Source of the DNA: Phenylobacterium aquaticum
GTDB taxonomy: Bacteria; Pseudomonadota; Alphaproteobacteria; Caulobacterales; Caulobacteraceae
Assembly: GCF_022695515.1 (NCBI RefSeq)
Contig: NZ_JALDPT010000008.1
Span: 1 to 64,000 of the forward strand
Reading direction: 5' to 3'
Length of the DNA: 64,000 nt
Positions 53,807 through 63,766 of this stretch are shown piece by piece; position 1 is the first letter of the stretch, and the number at the start of each line of letters is the position of its first letter. Made by a program: the position numbers and the translations under genes. Below the pieces are notes generated by a model. The model was not told the origin of the DNA. It did not search any database and worked only from the letters and a program-made list of their open reading frames with translations.

Positions 53807-54601
53807 CTACTTCCCCTTGAAGACCGGCTTGCGTTTCTCGAAGAACGCCTGGCGCGCCTCCTTGCCGTCCTCGCTGCCGAAGGCCATGCGGATATTGCCG
53901 ACCTCGTAGCGCAGCTGGGTCTCCAGGTCCGTCGTCTCATAGGACTTGACCATGCCGCGCTTCAGCAGCCGCAGCGTGATCGGCGACCAGTCGCACAGGC
54001 TCTGGCAATATTCGGCCAGCCGCGCCTCGAACTTGTCGTCGTCCACCGCCTCGCCGGCCAGACCCCAGGTCACCGCCTCGTCGCCGGTGACCGTGCGGTT
54101 CTCCATCATGAAGCGCATGGCCTTCTCATAGCCCATGGCCTGCGGCAGGGTGATGGTCAGGCCCGCGTCCGGCGAGCCGCCGATGCGGGTGTAGCCGGCC
54201 ATCAGCCGGGCGCTGCGGGCGATCAGCCGCACGTCGGTGGCCATGGCCAGGCCCAAGCCCGCACCCACCGCCACGCCATTGATCCCGCCCACCACCGGCT
54301 TGTCGCAGCGCTTGCGGATCGCCAGCAGGAACTGGCCCACCCACGACACGTCGTCCAACTGGGCGGTCTGGGGCGAGTGCGGCGAATAGGCGGCCGATCC
54401 CGACAGGTCGAGCCCGGCGGAAAAGGCGTCGCCGCTGCCGGTCAGCGCCACCACCCAGACGTCGTCGACCTTCACGGCCGCATCGACCGCCTCGATCACC
54501 GACCAGGCGAGCTCCAGGCTCAGCGCGTTCTTCTTCTCCGGCCGATTGAGCCGGATCGTCCGCACGTGGCCGACGTCGGTGACCGTCACGAGATTCGTCA
54601 T
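53807..54601 (-). CDS. Enoyl-CoA hydratase/isomerase family protein
   Basis: 264 residues from MTNLVTVTDVGH. The crotonase oxyanion-hole segments are AFSAGLDLSG and GGINGVAVGAGLGLAMATDVRL. The usual Glu of the GAGLGLA helix region is replaced, while PDAGLTITLPQAMGYEKAMRFM is present. Hydration or isomerisation of an acyl-CoA is likely. It is 36 bases after the nitronate monooxygenase-like gene start direction and may share a transcript with it. Confidence 0.85.
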   Translation of the reverse strand: MTNLVTVTDVGHVRTIRLNRPEKKNALSLELAWSVIEAVDAAVKVDDVWVVALTGSGDAFSAGLDLSGSAAYSPHSPQTAQLDDVSWVGQFLLAIRKRCDKPVVGGINGVAVGAGLGLAMATDVRLIARSARLMAGYTRIGGSPDAGLTITLPQAMGYEKAMRFMMENRTVTGDEAVTWGLAGEAVDDDKFEARLAEYCQSLCDWSPITLRLLKRGMVKSYETTDLETQLRYEVGNIRMAFGSEDGKEARQAFFEKRKPVFKGK

Positions 54602-54637
54602 GGTGTTTTCTCCCCTGACGGTCACCTTGGGTCAGGC

Positions 54638-55755
<1,118 letters not shown>

Positions 55756-55882
55756 TCAATTCCGCGAGGTTTCGCGCCCTCCGCCTGGCGAAATCGCCCC
55801 GAAACCTGTCGGATCCGCCGCTGGCGAACCGCCCCTCTTCAGCCAAATCTGGACCCTCCGCCCCCTGACGCAGGAGCCCGCC

Positions 55883-56710
55883 GTGACCTCATCCGCCCCC
55901 CGCTTCCCTCTGGCCGACGACCGGCTGGAGGACTTCGAGGCCCGCCTGATCACGCTGGAGGGCGCGACCAGGACCGTCCATGTCGCGGGCGCCGGCCCCG
56001 CCGTCATCGTCATGACCGAGATGCCGGGCATCAGCCCCCACGTGGCCCGCTTCGCCCGTTGGGTCCGCGACGCCGGTTTCAGCGTCTACATGCCCTCACT
56101 GTTCGGCCGCGACGGCGCCGTGCCCGACGCCGAGGAGGGCGCGGCGATCTTCCGCCGCACCTGCATGAGCGCCGAGTTCCGCGCCTTCGGGGCCGGGGTC
56201 GCGAGCCCCGTCACCACCTGGCTCCGGGCGCTGGCCCGCCTCGCCCACGCCGAATGCGGTGGCCCCGGCGTCGGCGCCATCGGCATGTGCTTCACCGGCA
56301 ATTTCGCGCTCACCATGACGCTCGAGCCCGCGGTCCTGGCCCCGGTCCTCGCCCAGCCGTCCCTGCCGCTCGACGATCCCGGCGGCCTCGACATCTCGGC
56401 CGAAGACCTCGCCACGGTCCGCCGCCGCCTCGACCGCGAGGACCTGACCGTGATGGGTTACCGCTTCGCCGGCGACCAGATCTGCCGCGCCGAACGCTTC
56501 GCGGCGCTCCAGGCCGCGCTGGGCGACCGCTTCATCGCCCGCGAACTCCCCGACAGCGCCGCCAACCCCGAGCCCCCGCCCTTCTTTCAAAAGCACGTCC
56601 CCTACCCCCACAGCGTCGTCACCGCCCACCTCATCGACGAAGCCGGCCAACCGACCCTCGCCGCCCGCGACGAGATCCTGGGGTTCTTTGCCCAGCGGTT
56701 GGGGGGATAG
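55883..56710 (+). CDS. Dienelactone hydrolase family protein
   Basis: 275 residues from a GTG with GGAG 9 bases upstream. The open frame extends to 55568 but overlaps the divergent gene. The nucleophile is Cys136 in IGMCFTGNFA, as in dienelactone hydrolase rather than Ser lipases. MPGISPHVARFARWVRDAGFSVYMPSLFG is the family N-terminal block, and a late His is in YPHSVVTAH. It hydrolyses lactones or esters; the substrate is unknown and no ortho-cleavage genes are nearby. Confidence 0.83.
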   Translation: MTSSAPRFPLADDRLEDFEARLITLEGATRTVHVAGAGPAVIVMTEMPGISPHVARFARWVRDAGFSVYMPSLFGRDGAVPDAEEGAAIFRRTCMSAEFRAFGAGVASPVTTWLRALARLAHAECGGPGVGAIGMCFTGNFALTMTLEPAVLAPVLAQPSLPLDDPGGLDISAEDLATVRRRLDREDLTVMGYRFAGDQICRAERFAALQAALGDRFIARELPDSAANPEPPPFFQKHVPYPHSVVTAHLIDEAGQPTLAARDEILGFFAQRLGG

Positions 56711-56745
56711 GGGGCGGGGCCCCTTATTCACACGCGCCCCCTCCC

Positions 56746-56873
56746 TCCGCTCATCCCGGCGAAGGCCGGGACCCAGATCCCATAGCGCTATGGCGGATTG
56801 GAAGACCTCAGCGCCCCTGGAACCCACCTCTGAGCCCCTCCATCTGGGTCCCGGCATTCGCCGGGAGGAGCGG
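56746..56873. repeat. Intergenic inverted repeat, family D
   Basis: The ends are CCGCTCATCCCGGCGAAGGC and a complementary GCATTCGCCGGGAGGAGCGG. The inner arms are GGGACCCAGAT/ATCTGGGTCCC. Elements built on CCGGCGAAGGCCGGGACCCA occur widely in alphaproteobacteria. One copy in this window. Confidence 0.7.
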
Positions 56874-56991
56874 AGTTTGAGGCGCCCCGTCGCGAACAAA
56901 GCCACTTGGCGAGCGCTTGGATGTCAGCTCCAGCTGCACCCTTCCCGGGAACTCCAGCGGCAGCTAGGCTCACTCGATCCGCGAGACGACC

Positions 56992-57212
56992 ATGCCCCGC
57001 ACAACGCTCTTTCAGTCCAAAGGCGCCCAGGCCGTCCGGCTGCCGGCGGAGGGCGCCTTCCCGGCCGACGTGCGCTCGGTGGTCGTGATCAAGGACGGAA
57101 AGCGTCGGATCATCACGCCAGCGGACTCAGTCTGGGATGACTTTTTCGATGCGCCGGCGTGGATCTGGGCGAGCGGGTTCAGCCGACAGGCCACGACCGG
57201 GAGGGACTTTAA
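56992..57212 (+). CDS. VapB-type antitoxin without a toxin gene, frameshifted
   Basis: An AbrB/SpoVT-fold N-terminus (TTLFQSKGAQAVRLPAEGAFPADVRSVVVIKDGKRRIITPADSVWDDFFDAP) typical of VapB. Frame changes near 57152. The correct continuation, GVDLGERVQPTGHDREGL, ends at TAA 57210-57212, and the raw frame runs on meaninglessly. No VapC PIN-domain gene follows on either strand, so this is a solitary antitoxin. Confidence 0.72.
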
Positions 57213-57257
57213 AACCCGCCCCCTACTTGGATCGATATGCAGGACTGTGTCCGACAA

Positions 57258-57440
57258 TCAGCGCCCTCCGCGAAGGCGCTCAATCAGACTGAAGCCAAAG
57301 ATCATGACTCCCGCCGCGAAGGCGAAAGCGGTGGACACATCGAGATGTTCGCCGGAAATCATCCGACCCAGGCGCACCGTCAGCATGGCCAACGAACACA
57401 GCAATCCGACCCAAAGCACCCAAGTCGGTGTGTTCCTCAT
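57258..57440 (-). CDS. Small two-helix membrane protein
   Basis: 60 residues (MRNTPTWVLWVGLLCSLAML) with two hydrophobic segments (about 7-22 and 37-52) and a basic C-terminus (ERLRGGR). It is a paralogue of the gene directly upstream, with the PTWxLW start and LI-RLR end in common. The two lie 8 bases apart. Function unknown. Confidence 0.6.
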   Translation of the reverse strand: MRNTPTWVLWVGLLCSLAMLTVRLGRMISGEHLDVSTAFAFAAGVMIFGFSLIERLRGGR

Positions 57441-57448
57441 GATGACGC

Positions 57449-57643
57449 CTATGCCCGCAGCCGAGCGATCAGCCGGACGCCGAAGTTGAAGATCCACAGC
57501 CCCGCGACCACCATCAGCAAAATATGCGGATGACCGCCCGGCGCCATCTGGCTGACCAGGAACGCCAGCCCGGCCAGACTGATGAGGCTGCCGCCCCAAA
57601 GCAGCCAAGTCGGCATGACTCGCCAGTTCGGATCGCCATTCAT
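57449..57643 (-). CDS. Small two-helix membrane protein, paralogue of the next gene
   Basis: 64 residues (MNGDPNWRVMPTWLLWGGSL) with two membrane segments (about 12-31 and 40-57) and a basic tail (RLIARLRA). It shares layout and end motifs with 57258-57440 and is probably its tandem duplicate in one transcript. Function unknown. Confidence 0.6.
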   Translation of the reverse strand: MNGDPNWRVMPTWLLWGGSLISLAGLAFLVSQMAPGGHPHILLMVVAGLWIFNFGVRLIARLRA

Positions 57644-57804
57644 TCGATAAGCCTACGAGAGGGATGACCCACCCGCAACCCAGGCCTGCAATCAATTCAA
57701 AGCCCAATCGGCATTGTCGGGCTTCGTCCCGGCAGCCTGCGCTCGCTTCGCCCCAAGCTCCGAGCAAGGCTTGCCGAGCCGTAGCTCGCGAAGGGAGCGA
57801 AGGC

Positions 57805-57880
57805 TGGTGGGCCCGGTAGGACTCGAACCTACAACCAGACCGTTATGAGCGGTCGGCTCTAACCATTGAGCTACAGGCCC
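57805..57880 (-). tRNA. tRNA with CAT anticodon, probably tRNA-Ile2 (lysidine type)
   Basis: 76 bases including an encoded CCA. The acceptor stem is GGGCCTG/CGGGCCC with one G-U pair, the D-arm GTAGCTCAATGGTTAGAGC, the anticodon loop CTCATAA closed by a GACCG/CGGTC stem, and the T-arm GTAGGTTCGAGTCCTAC. CAT could be elongator Met or Ile2. The C4-G69 and C5-G68 pairs are TilS recognition features, which favours Ile2. Confidence 0.88.
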
Positions 57881-58035
57881 CTGCAGCGATGCGGACCGGT
57901 CGGTTACCACGGGCTGCACGGGCCTTAAAGCCTGCGTTCATGTTCAACTTGCGAGGAAGGAACCGTCGCCGTGGCTCCCCGTTGGAGGAGCACAGCGCTA
58001 AAGTGAAGCCTGATCCTGTTCGACTGGAGATCTCC

Positions 58036-58775
58036 ATGACCACCCTCGCCCGCGCCGGCGCCATCGGCCTCGTGCTCGCCACCGCCGCGGCCGCCCCGGC
58101 GGCGCTTGCCCAAACACAGGCGGCCCCCGCCGGCGCCTCCATGTTCCAGGCCACGACCCTCAATCTGTCGGCCTATGGCGAGACCCGCATCGCCCCGGAC
58201 ATGGCGACCATCAATCTGGGCGTGAACAGCGAGGCCCCCACGGCCGTCGCCGCCATGCAGGCCAACGCCACCCAGATGAACAGGATCATCGCCGCCCTCA
58301 AGAAGGCCGGCATCGCCGACAAGGACATCCAGACCTCGGGCCTGAACCTCAACGCCCAGTACGACTACGTCCAGAACCTGCCGCCCAAGCTGCGCGGCTA
58401 TCAGGCGTCCAACCAGGTGACCATCACGGTCCGCGACCTCGCCCGCCTGGGCCAGGCGGTGGACGCCACGGTGGCGCCGGCGCCAACCAGGTGAACGGCA
58501 TCAATTTCGGCCTGTCCGACCCGACCGCCGCCGAGAACGCCGCCCGCCAGCAGGCGGTCAAGGCGCTCGCCGCCAAGGCCAACCTCTATGCCGCGGCCAC
58601 CGGCTACAGGGTCCAGCGCCTGGTCTCGCTCAACGAAGGCGGCGGCTACACCCCGCCCTCGCCCGTGCCGATGCTCGCTATGGCCCGCATGGAGAAGTCG
58701 GACTCCACCCCGGTCTCCCCCGGCGAAATCGCCGTCCGAGTGGACATCAGCGCGATCTACGAACTGGGCCGGTAA
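58036..58775 (+). CDS. SIMPL-domain (DUF541) secreted protein, frameshifted
   Basis: A signal peptide ends at ALA-QTQ. The SIMPL domain begins LNLSAYGETRIAPDMATINLGVNSEAPTAVAAM and continues LKKAGIADKDIQTSGLNLNAQYDY. Frame is lost near 58478 (VAPAPT). It resumes as NQVNGINFGLSDPTAAENAARQQAVKALAAKA and ends in GEIAVRVDISAIYELGR. One base would restore it. It is a periplasmic protein; family members are linked to stress tolerance, without a fixed activity. Confidence 0.8.
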
Positions 58776-58789
58776 GGCGCGCCGCCAAG

Positions 58790-58938
58790 GCTCCTCTCCC
58801 GCTGGGGGAGGTGGCCCGAAGGGCCGGAGGGGGCCGCCTTCGCCAGAAGGCGGTCGCGGCGGACAGGCTGGAACCGTCCCTTACGGGCCGGCCCCCTCAG
58901 TCAGCTTCGCTGACAGCTCCCCCAGCAGGGGGAGCAGC
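58790..58938. repeat. Intergenic inverted repeat, family A
   Basis: The ends are GGCTCCTCTCCC-like and GGGGGAGCAGCC, with inner arms GGCCGGAGGGGG and CCCCCTCAGTCAG-like and a central GGCGGTCGCGGCGGACAGG block. It is related to 25798-25943 and lies between the SIMPL gene and the aldolase gene, which are convergent. Confidence 0.7.
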
Positions 58939-58946
58939 CTCGCCCC

Positions 58947-59599
58947 CTACCCCTTCTGCCCGTAGCCTTTGAACCGCTGCAGGATGACGCCCATCTCGTC
59001 CTCGCTGAGCAGCTTGGGCCCGCCGATCGCCAGCGTGCCCCAATAGACCGCCGCCTGCTCCTCGATCTCCTCGGCGATCGACAGGGCCGCGTCGAGATTG
59101 CGGGCCACGACGATCTGGCCGTGATTGGCCATCAGGCCGCCGCGCGCCCGTCCAGGGTCTCCACCACCGCCTCCGCCAGCTCCACAGAGCCGAAGGTCGC
59201 ATAGGGCGCCACCGGCACGCTGGAGCCGCCGCCGACCGCGACCATGTAGTGCATGGACGGGATCTCGCGCCCCGCGCAGGCCAGTATGGTCGCGTGCCGC
59301 GAATGGCAGTGGACCACGGCATTGGCGTCGGGCCGCCGGTTCAGGATCTGCTGGTGCATCCGCCATTCGCTGGAGGGCCGCAGAGCCCCCTCGGCCGTCG
59401 AACCGTCCGGCTGGACCAGCACCATCATCTCCCCGGTCAGCCGGTCCGGGGCCACGCCGCTCGGCGTCACCAGCATGGCCTCGCCCCAGCGGGCCGAGAG
59501 ATTGCCCGAGGTGCCGCGGTTCAGCCCCCGCGCATCCATGGCCTTCATCACCTGCGCCATCTTCTCGCGCAGCTCGGCTTCCGTGATCTCGCGCGCCAT
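58947..59599 (-). CDS. Class II aldolase/adducin family protein, frameshifted
   Basis: About 217 residues once repaired. RGTSGNLSARW and VTPSG form the phosphate-binding part. EWRMHQQIL and VVHCHSRHAT supply the Glu/His zinc ligands. After a frame change near 59140, GLMANHGQIVVARNLDAALSIAEEIEEQAAVY adds the third His. It is the fuculose/rhamnulose-phosphate aldolase type. The ATG overlaps the stop of the PfkB kinase (ATGA), implying a shared pathway of sugar phosphorylation and cleavage. Confidence 0.82.
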
Positions 59600-60543
59600 C
59601 AGCCCGCCTCCGCCAGGGGTGTCGCGAGCCGATAGGCTTCGGTCGCCTCGAAACTCTCAAGCTTGCCCAGGGTCGCCAGGCCCTGGGCCACCAGGGCCGC
59701 CGTAGCCGTGCCGAACCGGCAGGCGTCCAGCGGCGCCCGGCCCCGGGACAGGGCGGCGATGAAGCCGGCGCAATAGGAATCCCCGCAACTGGTCGTGTCC
59801 ACCGGGGTGATCACATGGGCCGGCAGGGTGAAGCGCCCCTCCGGCAGGGCGACATAGGAGCCCTTGCCGCCGTTCTTGATGATGCAGGCCTTGGCTCCCA
59901 TCGCCATGAAGGCGCTGGCCGCGGCCGCCAGGTCGTCGGTCCCGGTCAGCGCTAGGGCCTCGGCCGCGCTCGGCAGGAAATAGTCCACGTAGGGCAGCAG
60001 CCGCTTCAACTCCTCGATCGCCGAGGGGCGGGGCGAGATTAGGTCGCAGGTGACGATGGTCCCCGCGTCCTGCGCCGCCTGGCAGAGCGCCGCGCCCGGC
60101 CCTCCATCCAGCTTCGGGCCGCCCACCCCGGCATAGTGCAGGAAGGCCGCGCCCCTTGCGGCTTCGATCACCTCATCCCCCGCCGTCGCGAACATCCCGG
60201 CGCCCAGGGCATGGAAGTTCGGCCGCCGCCCCTGGGAGTCCACCGCCAGCACGGTGGTCGAGGTGGTGGTCCCCGGCATCACCGGCAGCAGCGAGGTGTC
60301 CACCCCGGTCTCCTCCAGCGCCATGCGCACGAAGCGGCCGATCAGGTCGTCGCCGAGCGCCGAGGCCAGCTTCACCGGCAGACCCAGTTTCGCCGCCACC
60401 AGGGCCGCCCCGGCCGCCGTGCCCGCGGGCGCGCAAGCTATGCCCTTCACCAGGGTCGTGCCCTCGCCCTTCGGCAGATCGTCGATCGGGCTCGCCACGA
60501 CGTCCAGCGTCGTCAGCCCCACAGCCAGCAAACCCGTCTTCAT
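59599..60543 (-). CDS. PfkB/ribokinase-family carbohydrate kinase
   Basis: 314 residues from MKTGLLAVGLTTLDVV. PfkB features are GTAAGAALVAAKLG, the ATP-binding part with IIKNGGKGSYVAL, and the catalytic DTTSCGDSYCAGFIAAL (Asp of the GAGD-like motif reads SCGD). It phosphorylates a sugar or sugar-like alcohol. It is first in the two-gene unit with the aldolase and divergent from the class III aminotransferase, with about 80 bases between. Confidence 0.84.
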   Translation of the reverse strand: MKTGLLAVGLTTLDVVASPIDDLPKGEGTTLVKGIACAPAGTAAGAALVAAKLGLPVKLASALGDDLIGRFVRMALEETGVDTSLLPVMPGTTTSTTVLAVDSQGRRPNFHALGAGMFATAGDEVIEAARGAAFLHYAGVGGPKLDGGPGAALCQAAQDAGTIVTCDLISPRPSAIEELKRLLPYVDYFLPSAAEALALTGTDDLAAAASAFMAMGAKACIIKNGGKGSYVALPEGRFTLPAHVITPVDTTSCGDSYCAGFIAALSRGRAPLDACRFGTATAALVAQGLATLGKLESFEATEAYRLATPLAEAG

Positions 60544-60626
60544 CGTTCCGCGCCTCCACAAGGATGCTTGATTAGTAGCCCGACGCACATATGGTAGTCC
60601 AAGCTATCTTTTTGGGAACCTCGATC

Positions 60627-61907
60627 ATGGCTTGGACGAACAGCAAGGACAGCGCGCTGCGCGAGCGCGCTCAGGCGGTCATTCCGAACGGCATGTACGG
60701 CCACCAGTCGGTGATGCTCATGCCCGACGACTATCCCCAGTTCTTCAGCCGCGCCGAGGGCGCCCACCTCTGGGACGTCGACGGCAACCGCTATGTCGAC
60801 TTCATGTGCGGCTATGGCCCCAACCTCTTCGGCTACGCGAACCCGACCATCGACCAGGCCTATTTCGACCGCGCCAAGCTCGGCGACACCATGACCGGTC
60901 CCGGCGAGGAGATGGTGCTCCTGGCCGAGGCCATGACCAAGCAGGTCACCCACGCCGACTGGGCCATGTTCTGCAAGAACGGCACGGACGCCACCACCAT
61001 GGCCCTGATGATCGCCCGCAACCACACCCGGAAATCGACCATCCTGGTGGCCAAGGGCGCCTATCACGGCGCCGCGCCCTGGTGCACCCCGCTGAAGAAC
61101 GGCACGACCCCGTCGGACCGCGCCAACCAGATCTTCTATGACTACAACGACGTGGACAGCCTGGAGGCCGCCGTCCGCGCCGCCGGGACCGATCTGGCCG
61201 CCATCTTCGCCTCGCCGATCAAGCACGACACCTTCATCGACCAGGAACTGCCGAACCCGGCCTATGCGCGCCGCGCCCGCGAGCTCTGCGACGAGCACGG
61301 CGCCCTGCTGATCGTCGACGACGTCCGCGCCGGCTTCCGCCTGGCGCGCGACTGCAGTTGGGCCCTGGTGGGCGTGCAGCCGGACCTGTCGAGCTGGGGC
61401 AAGGCCATCGCCAACGGCCATCCGATCTCGGCCTTGCTCGGCTCCAATGTCGCCCGCGCGGCGGCCGGCGGGATCTATGTGACCGGCTCCTACTGGTTCT
61501 CGGCGGCGCCCATGGCCGCCTCGCTCGTCACCCTGAAGATGATCGCCGAGACCGACTATCTGGAGCGCACCATCGCGCTCGGCGAGCGCCTGCGCGCGGG
61601 CCTGAACGAAAGCGCCACCCGCAACGGCTTTGCGCTGCGCCAGACCGGCCCGGCCCAGATGCCGCTCATCATGTTCGACGACGATGACAGCCACGCCAAG
61701 GGCTACCTCTGGAACAGCGCCATGATGAAGCGCGGGGTCTACTTCCACCCCTGGCACAACATGTTCATCTGCGCCGCCATGACCGAAGCCGACATCGACG
61801 AGGCCCTCAACGCCGCCGACGACGCCTTCAAGGTCGTCAGGCAGTCCGGTCCCCTCGGCCCCGTCGAGAAGCTGAGCTTCCTCAGCCGCGCGATGGAGGG
61901 GGCTTAA
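60627..61907 (+). CDS. Class III aminotransferase (glutamate-1-semialdehyde aminomutase-like)
   Basis: 426 residues from MAWTNSKDSALRERAQAVIPNG. PLP-enzyme features are FCKNGTDATTMALMIARNHT, the VDDVRAGFR Asp and the Schiff-base Lys259 in SSWGKAIANGHPISALLG. It is related to HemL but with a distinct N-terminus, and it is found beside sugar-metabolism genes. This suggests amination of a keto-sugar or aldehyde rather than heme synthesis. Divergent from the kinase-aldolase unit. Confidence 0.83.
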   Translation: MAWTNSKDSALRERAQAVIPNGMYGHQSVMLMPDDYPQFFSRAEGAHLWDVDGNRYVDFMCGYGPNLFGYANPTIDQAYFDRAKLGDTMTGPGEEMVLLAEAMTKQVTHADWAMFCKNGTDATTMALMIARNHTRKSTILVAKGAYHGAAPWCTPLKNGTTPSDRANQIFYDYNDVDSLEAAVRAAGTDLAAIFASPIKHDTFIDQELPNPAYARRARELCDEHGALLIVDDVRAGFRLARDCSWALVGVQPDLSSWGKAIANGHPISALLGSNVARAAAGGIYVTGSYWFSAAPMAASLVTLKMIAETDYLERTIALGERLRAGLNESATRNGFALRQTGPAQMPLIMFDDDDSHAKGYLWNSAMMKRGVYFHPWHNMFICAAMTEADIDEALNAADDAFKVVRQSGPLGPVEKLSFLSRAMEGA

Positions 61908-61918
61908 ACGCCACTTAG

Positions 61919-62076
61919 CCTTCTCCCCTTGTGGGAGAAGGTGTCGTCCGCATGGACGACGGATGAGGGGTCTCTCAGAACTCTCCACGCACACCGGCGT
62001 TGAGCGGCTGAGAGGTCCATCGACCCCTCATCCGACCCTGCTTCGCAGGGCCACCTTCTCCCGCAAGGGGAGAAGG
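61919..62076. repeat. Intergenic inverted repeat, family B
   Basis: CCTTCTCCC...GGGAGAAGG hairpins at both ends, with CGGATGAGGGG and CCCCTCATCCG arms facing inwards, as at 19671-19824. It lies between two convergent genes. Confidence 0.8.
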
Positions 62077-62083
62077 AGCGCCG

Positions 62084-62524
62084 CTACAGCCCCGCGCGCT
62101 TGAACGCCGCCTTCAGCTTGTCGGCGATGATCACGCCGGGCGGGGTGTTCTCGCCTTCCATGGCGGCGGCGTAGGACAGGGGCTTGCCCTCGACCGGACC
62201 GGCGGCCCAGCCCACGCCGCGCGCGCCGTCGGCGCTCGACGGGCAGCTGGCGGTCACAGCCGTTCCCAGCTTGAACAGGTCCTCGGCCGACCTCTGGCCG
62301 CCGTTGCAGTCGGGCCATTGGGCGGCGCAGGCCACGTGGGTGCCGAACCGGTAGGCGACCCCGTCCTTCGAGCCGATCAGCACGCAGCTGTTCGGATCGC
62401 CGACCGCGTCATTGATCGCGCTGTCCAGGGCGTCCTTGGGCAGGGCGTTCTGCGAGCACGCGCCCAGCGTCAGGGCGGCGAGCCCCGCCGCCGCGACCAG
62501 ACCAAGGCGGCCCCGCGCGCCCAT
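62084..62524 (-). CDS. Hypothetical lipoprotein
   Basis: 146 residues with a lipobox at about residue 23 (LAALTLGACSQ). The mature part has several Cys residues (SCVLIG, VACAAQWPDCNGG, TASCPSS). No family recognised. It overlaps the panD stop (ATGA) and is probably co-transcribed. Confidence 0.65.
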   Translation of the reverse strand: MGARGRLGLVAAAGLAALTLGACSQNALPKDALDSAINDAVGDPNSCVLIGSKDGVAYRFGTHVACAAQWPDCNGGQRSAEDLFKLGTAVTASCPSSADGARGVGWAAGPVEGKPLSYAAAMEGENTPPGVIIADKLKAAFKRAGL

Positions 62525-62879
62525 CAGGCGGCGCGCTTGATGAGGTTGCCGTCGTCCAGCAGCACGACGGTCGGGTTGTAGTTGCGGGCCTCTTCCTCCG
62601 GCAGCATGCCGTAGGTGACCACGATGACCTTGTCGCCCTTCTGGACCAGGCGGGCGGCGGCGCCGTTCACCCCGATCACCTTGGACCGCGCGGCGCCTCG
62701 ATGGCGTAGGTGGTGAAGCGGGCGCCGGTGGTGATGTTCAGCACATCGACCTGCTCGTGCGGCAGGATGCCCGAGGCTTCCAGGAGCTCGCGGTCGATGG
62801 CGATGGAGCCTTCATAGTCCATGTCGGCCTGGGTCACCGTCGCGCGGTGCAGCTTGGCCTTCATCAGGGTCACGAGCAT
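62524..62879 (-). CDS. panD: Aspartate 1-decarboxylase, frameshifted
   Basis: The pyruvoyl-enzyme precursor starts [20 protein letters not shown]. The self-cleavage site is Gly24-Ser25 in YEGSIAI. Frame is lost near 62690 (after IEAPRG). It resumes as [42 protein letters not shown] and NLIKRAA, ending at 62524. One base restores a standard PanD of about 118 residues. It makes beta-alanine for coenzyme A. As an essential step, a real loss would be surprising. Confidence 0.88.
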
Positions 62880-63080
62880 GGCGGCACTCCAACACGCGCG
62901 CCGACAGGGCGCGCCAAAGGCCCTAGGCCTTCGTCAGCCAGGGGTCGGCGCATATAGCCACGAAAACAGGGGGGTTCAATTGCGCCCAGCCTACGACGTG
63001 GCGTCACCCGAACGCGCAACCTTTGGTTAACAATCGGCCGAAAACCAGCCATGCTCATTCCGGGCATTGGAGGGGGGCTG

Positions 63081-63764
63081 ATGATGGACCTGAAATTCCG
63101 GGCCGGATGGGGGCTGGCGATCGCCGGCCTGATCCTGGCCGTGACGCCGGCGGCGTCCCAGACCAAGCCGACCACCGCGGCGCCGACCCGGCTGAACCCC
63201 GCGGCCCTGCGGCTGAACGCGGCCGGCGCCCCCGTCACCACCCCGCCCTCGACCACGCCGCCCTCCTCCACCCCGCCCGGCGGGGTCGACTGGAAGGGCG
63301 TCATGGTCGGCCAGCGCCAGACCTATGGCCAGGGCCCCAAGCTCACCGCCGGTCTCGGGCTCGACCCGGCCACGGTCGACCGCACGGCCATTCCGATCCT
63401 GCTGCCCCAGGGCGCGCCCTTCGAGACCGCGCGGATCTATTCCTTCGGCGACTATTACGCGATCAGCGCCGACATCCCCGGCGCCGGCTGGTCGCTGACC
63501 GGTACGACGGCCAAGGTCACCCTGCCCGCCAGCGTCCCCCTGCGCACCCATCCCGAGCCCGAGAACCTGGTGATCCAGCGCACCATCGACGGTCAGCTGG
63601 CCAGCTTTGTCCGCTACGGCGTGCTCTACACCGTCGAGCTGCGCTGCGATGCGCCGGGCGACGGCCGTTGCCGCTCCGAGGCCATGGTCCGCGACCTGGT
63701 GGCCAAGACTAATGTGGTGGTGATGGGCAAGGCCGCCCGTCAGGCCGCCGGAATGGGAGGCTGA
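63081..63764 (+). CDS. Secreted hypothetical protein
   Basis: 227 residues. The ATG at 63081 follows GGAGGGGG. A signal peptide (AGWGLAIAGLILAVTPAAS) is followed by a Thr/Pro-rich linker (TTPPSTTPPSSTPPGG), then a globular domain with GVMVGQRQTYGQGPKL and paired Cys near RCDAPGDGRCRSE. It is periplasmic and unknown to me. A small lipoprotein gene follows 2 bases later. Confidence 0.62.
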   Translation: MMDLKFRAGWGLAIAGLILAVTPAASQTKPTTAAPTRLNPAALRLNAAGAPVTTPPSTTPPSSTPPGGVDWKGVMVGQRQTYGQGPKLTAGLGLDPATVDRTAIPILLPQGAPFETARIYSFGDYYAISADIPGAGWSLTGTTAKVTLPASVPLRTHPEPENLVIQRTIDGQLASFVRYGVLYTVELRCDAPGDGRCRSEAMVRDLVAKTNVVVMGKAARQAAGMGG

Positions 63765-63766
63765 TC

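Noticed and set aside
57805..57880. Initiator tRNA-Met
   Set aside because: It has a paired G1-C72 acceptor end and lacks the three G-C pairs expected directly next to an initiator anticodon loop.
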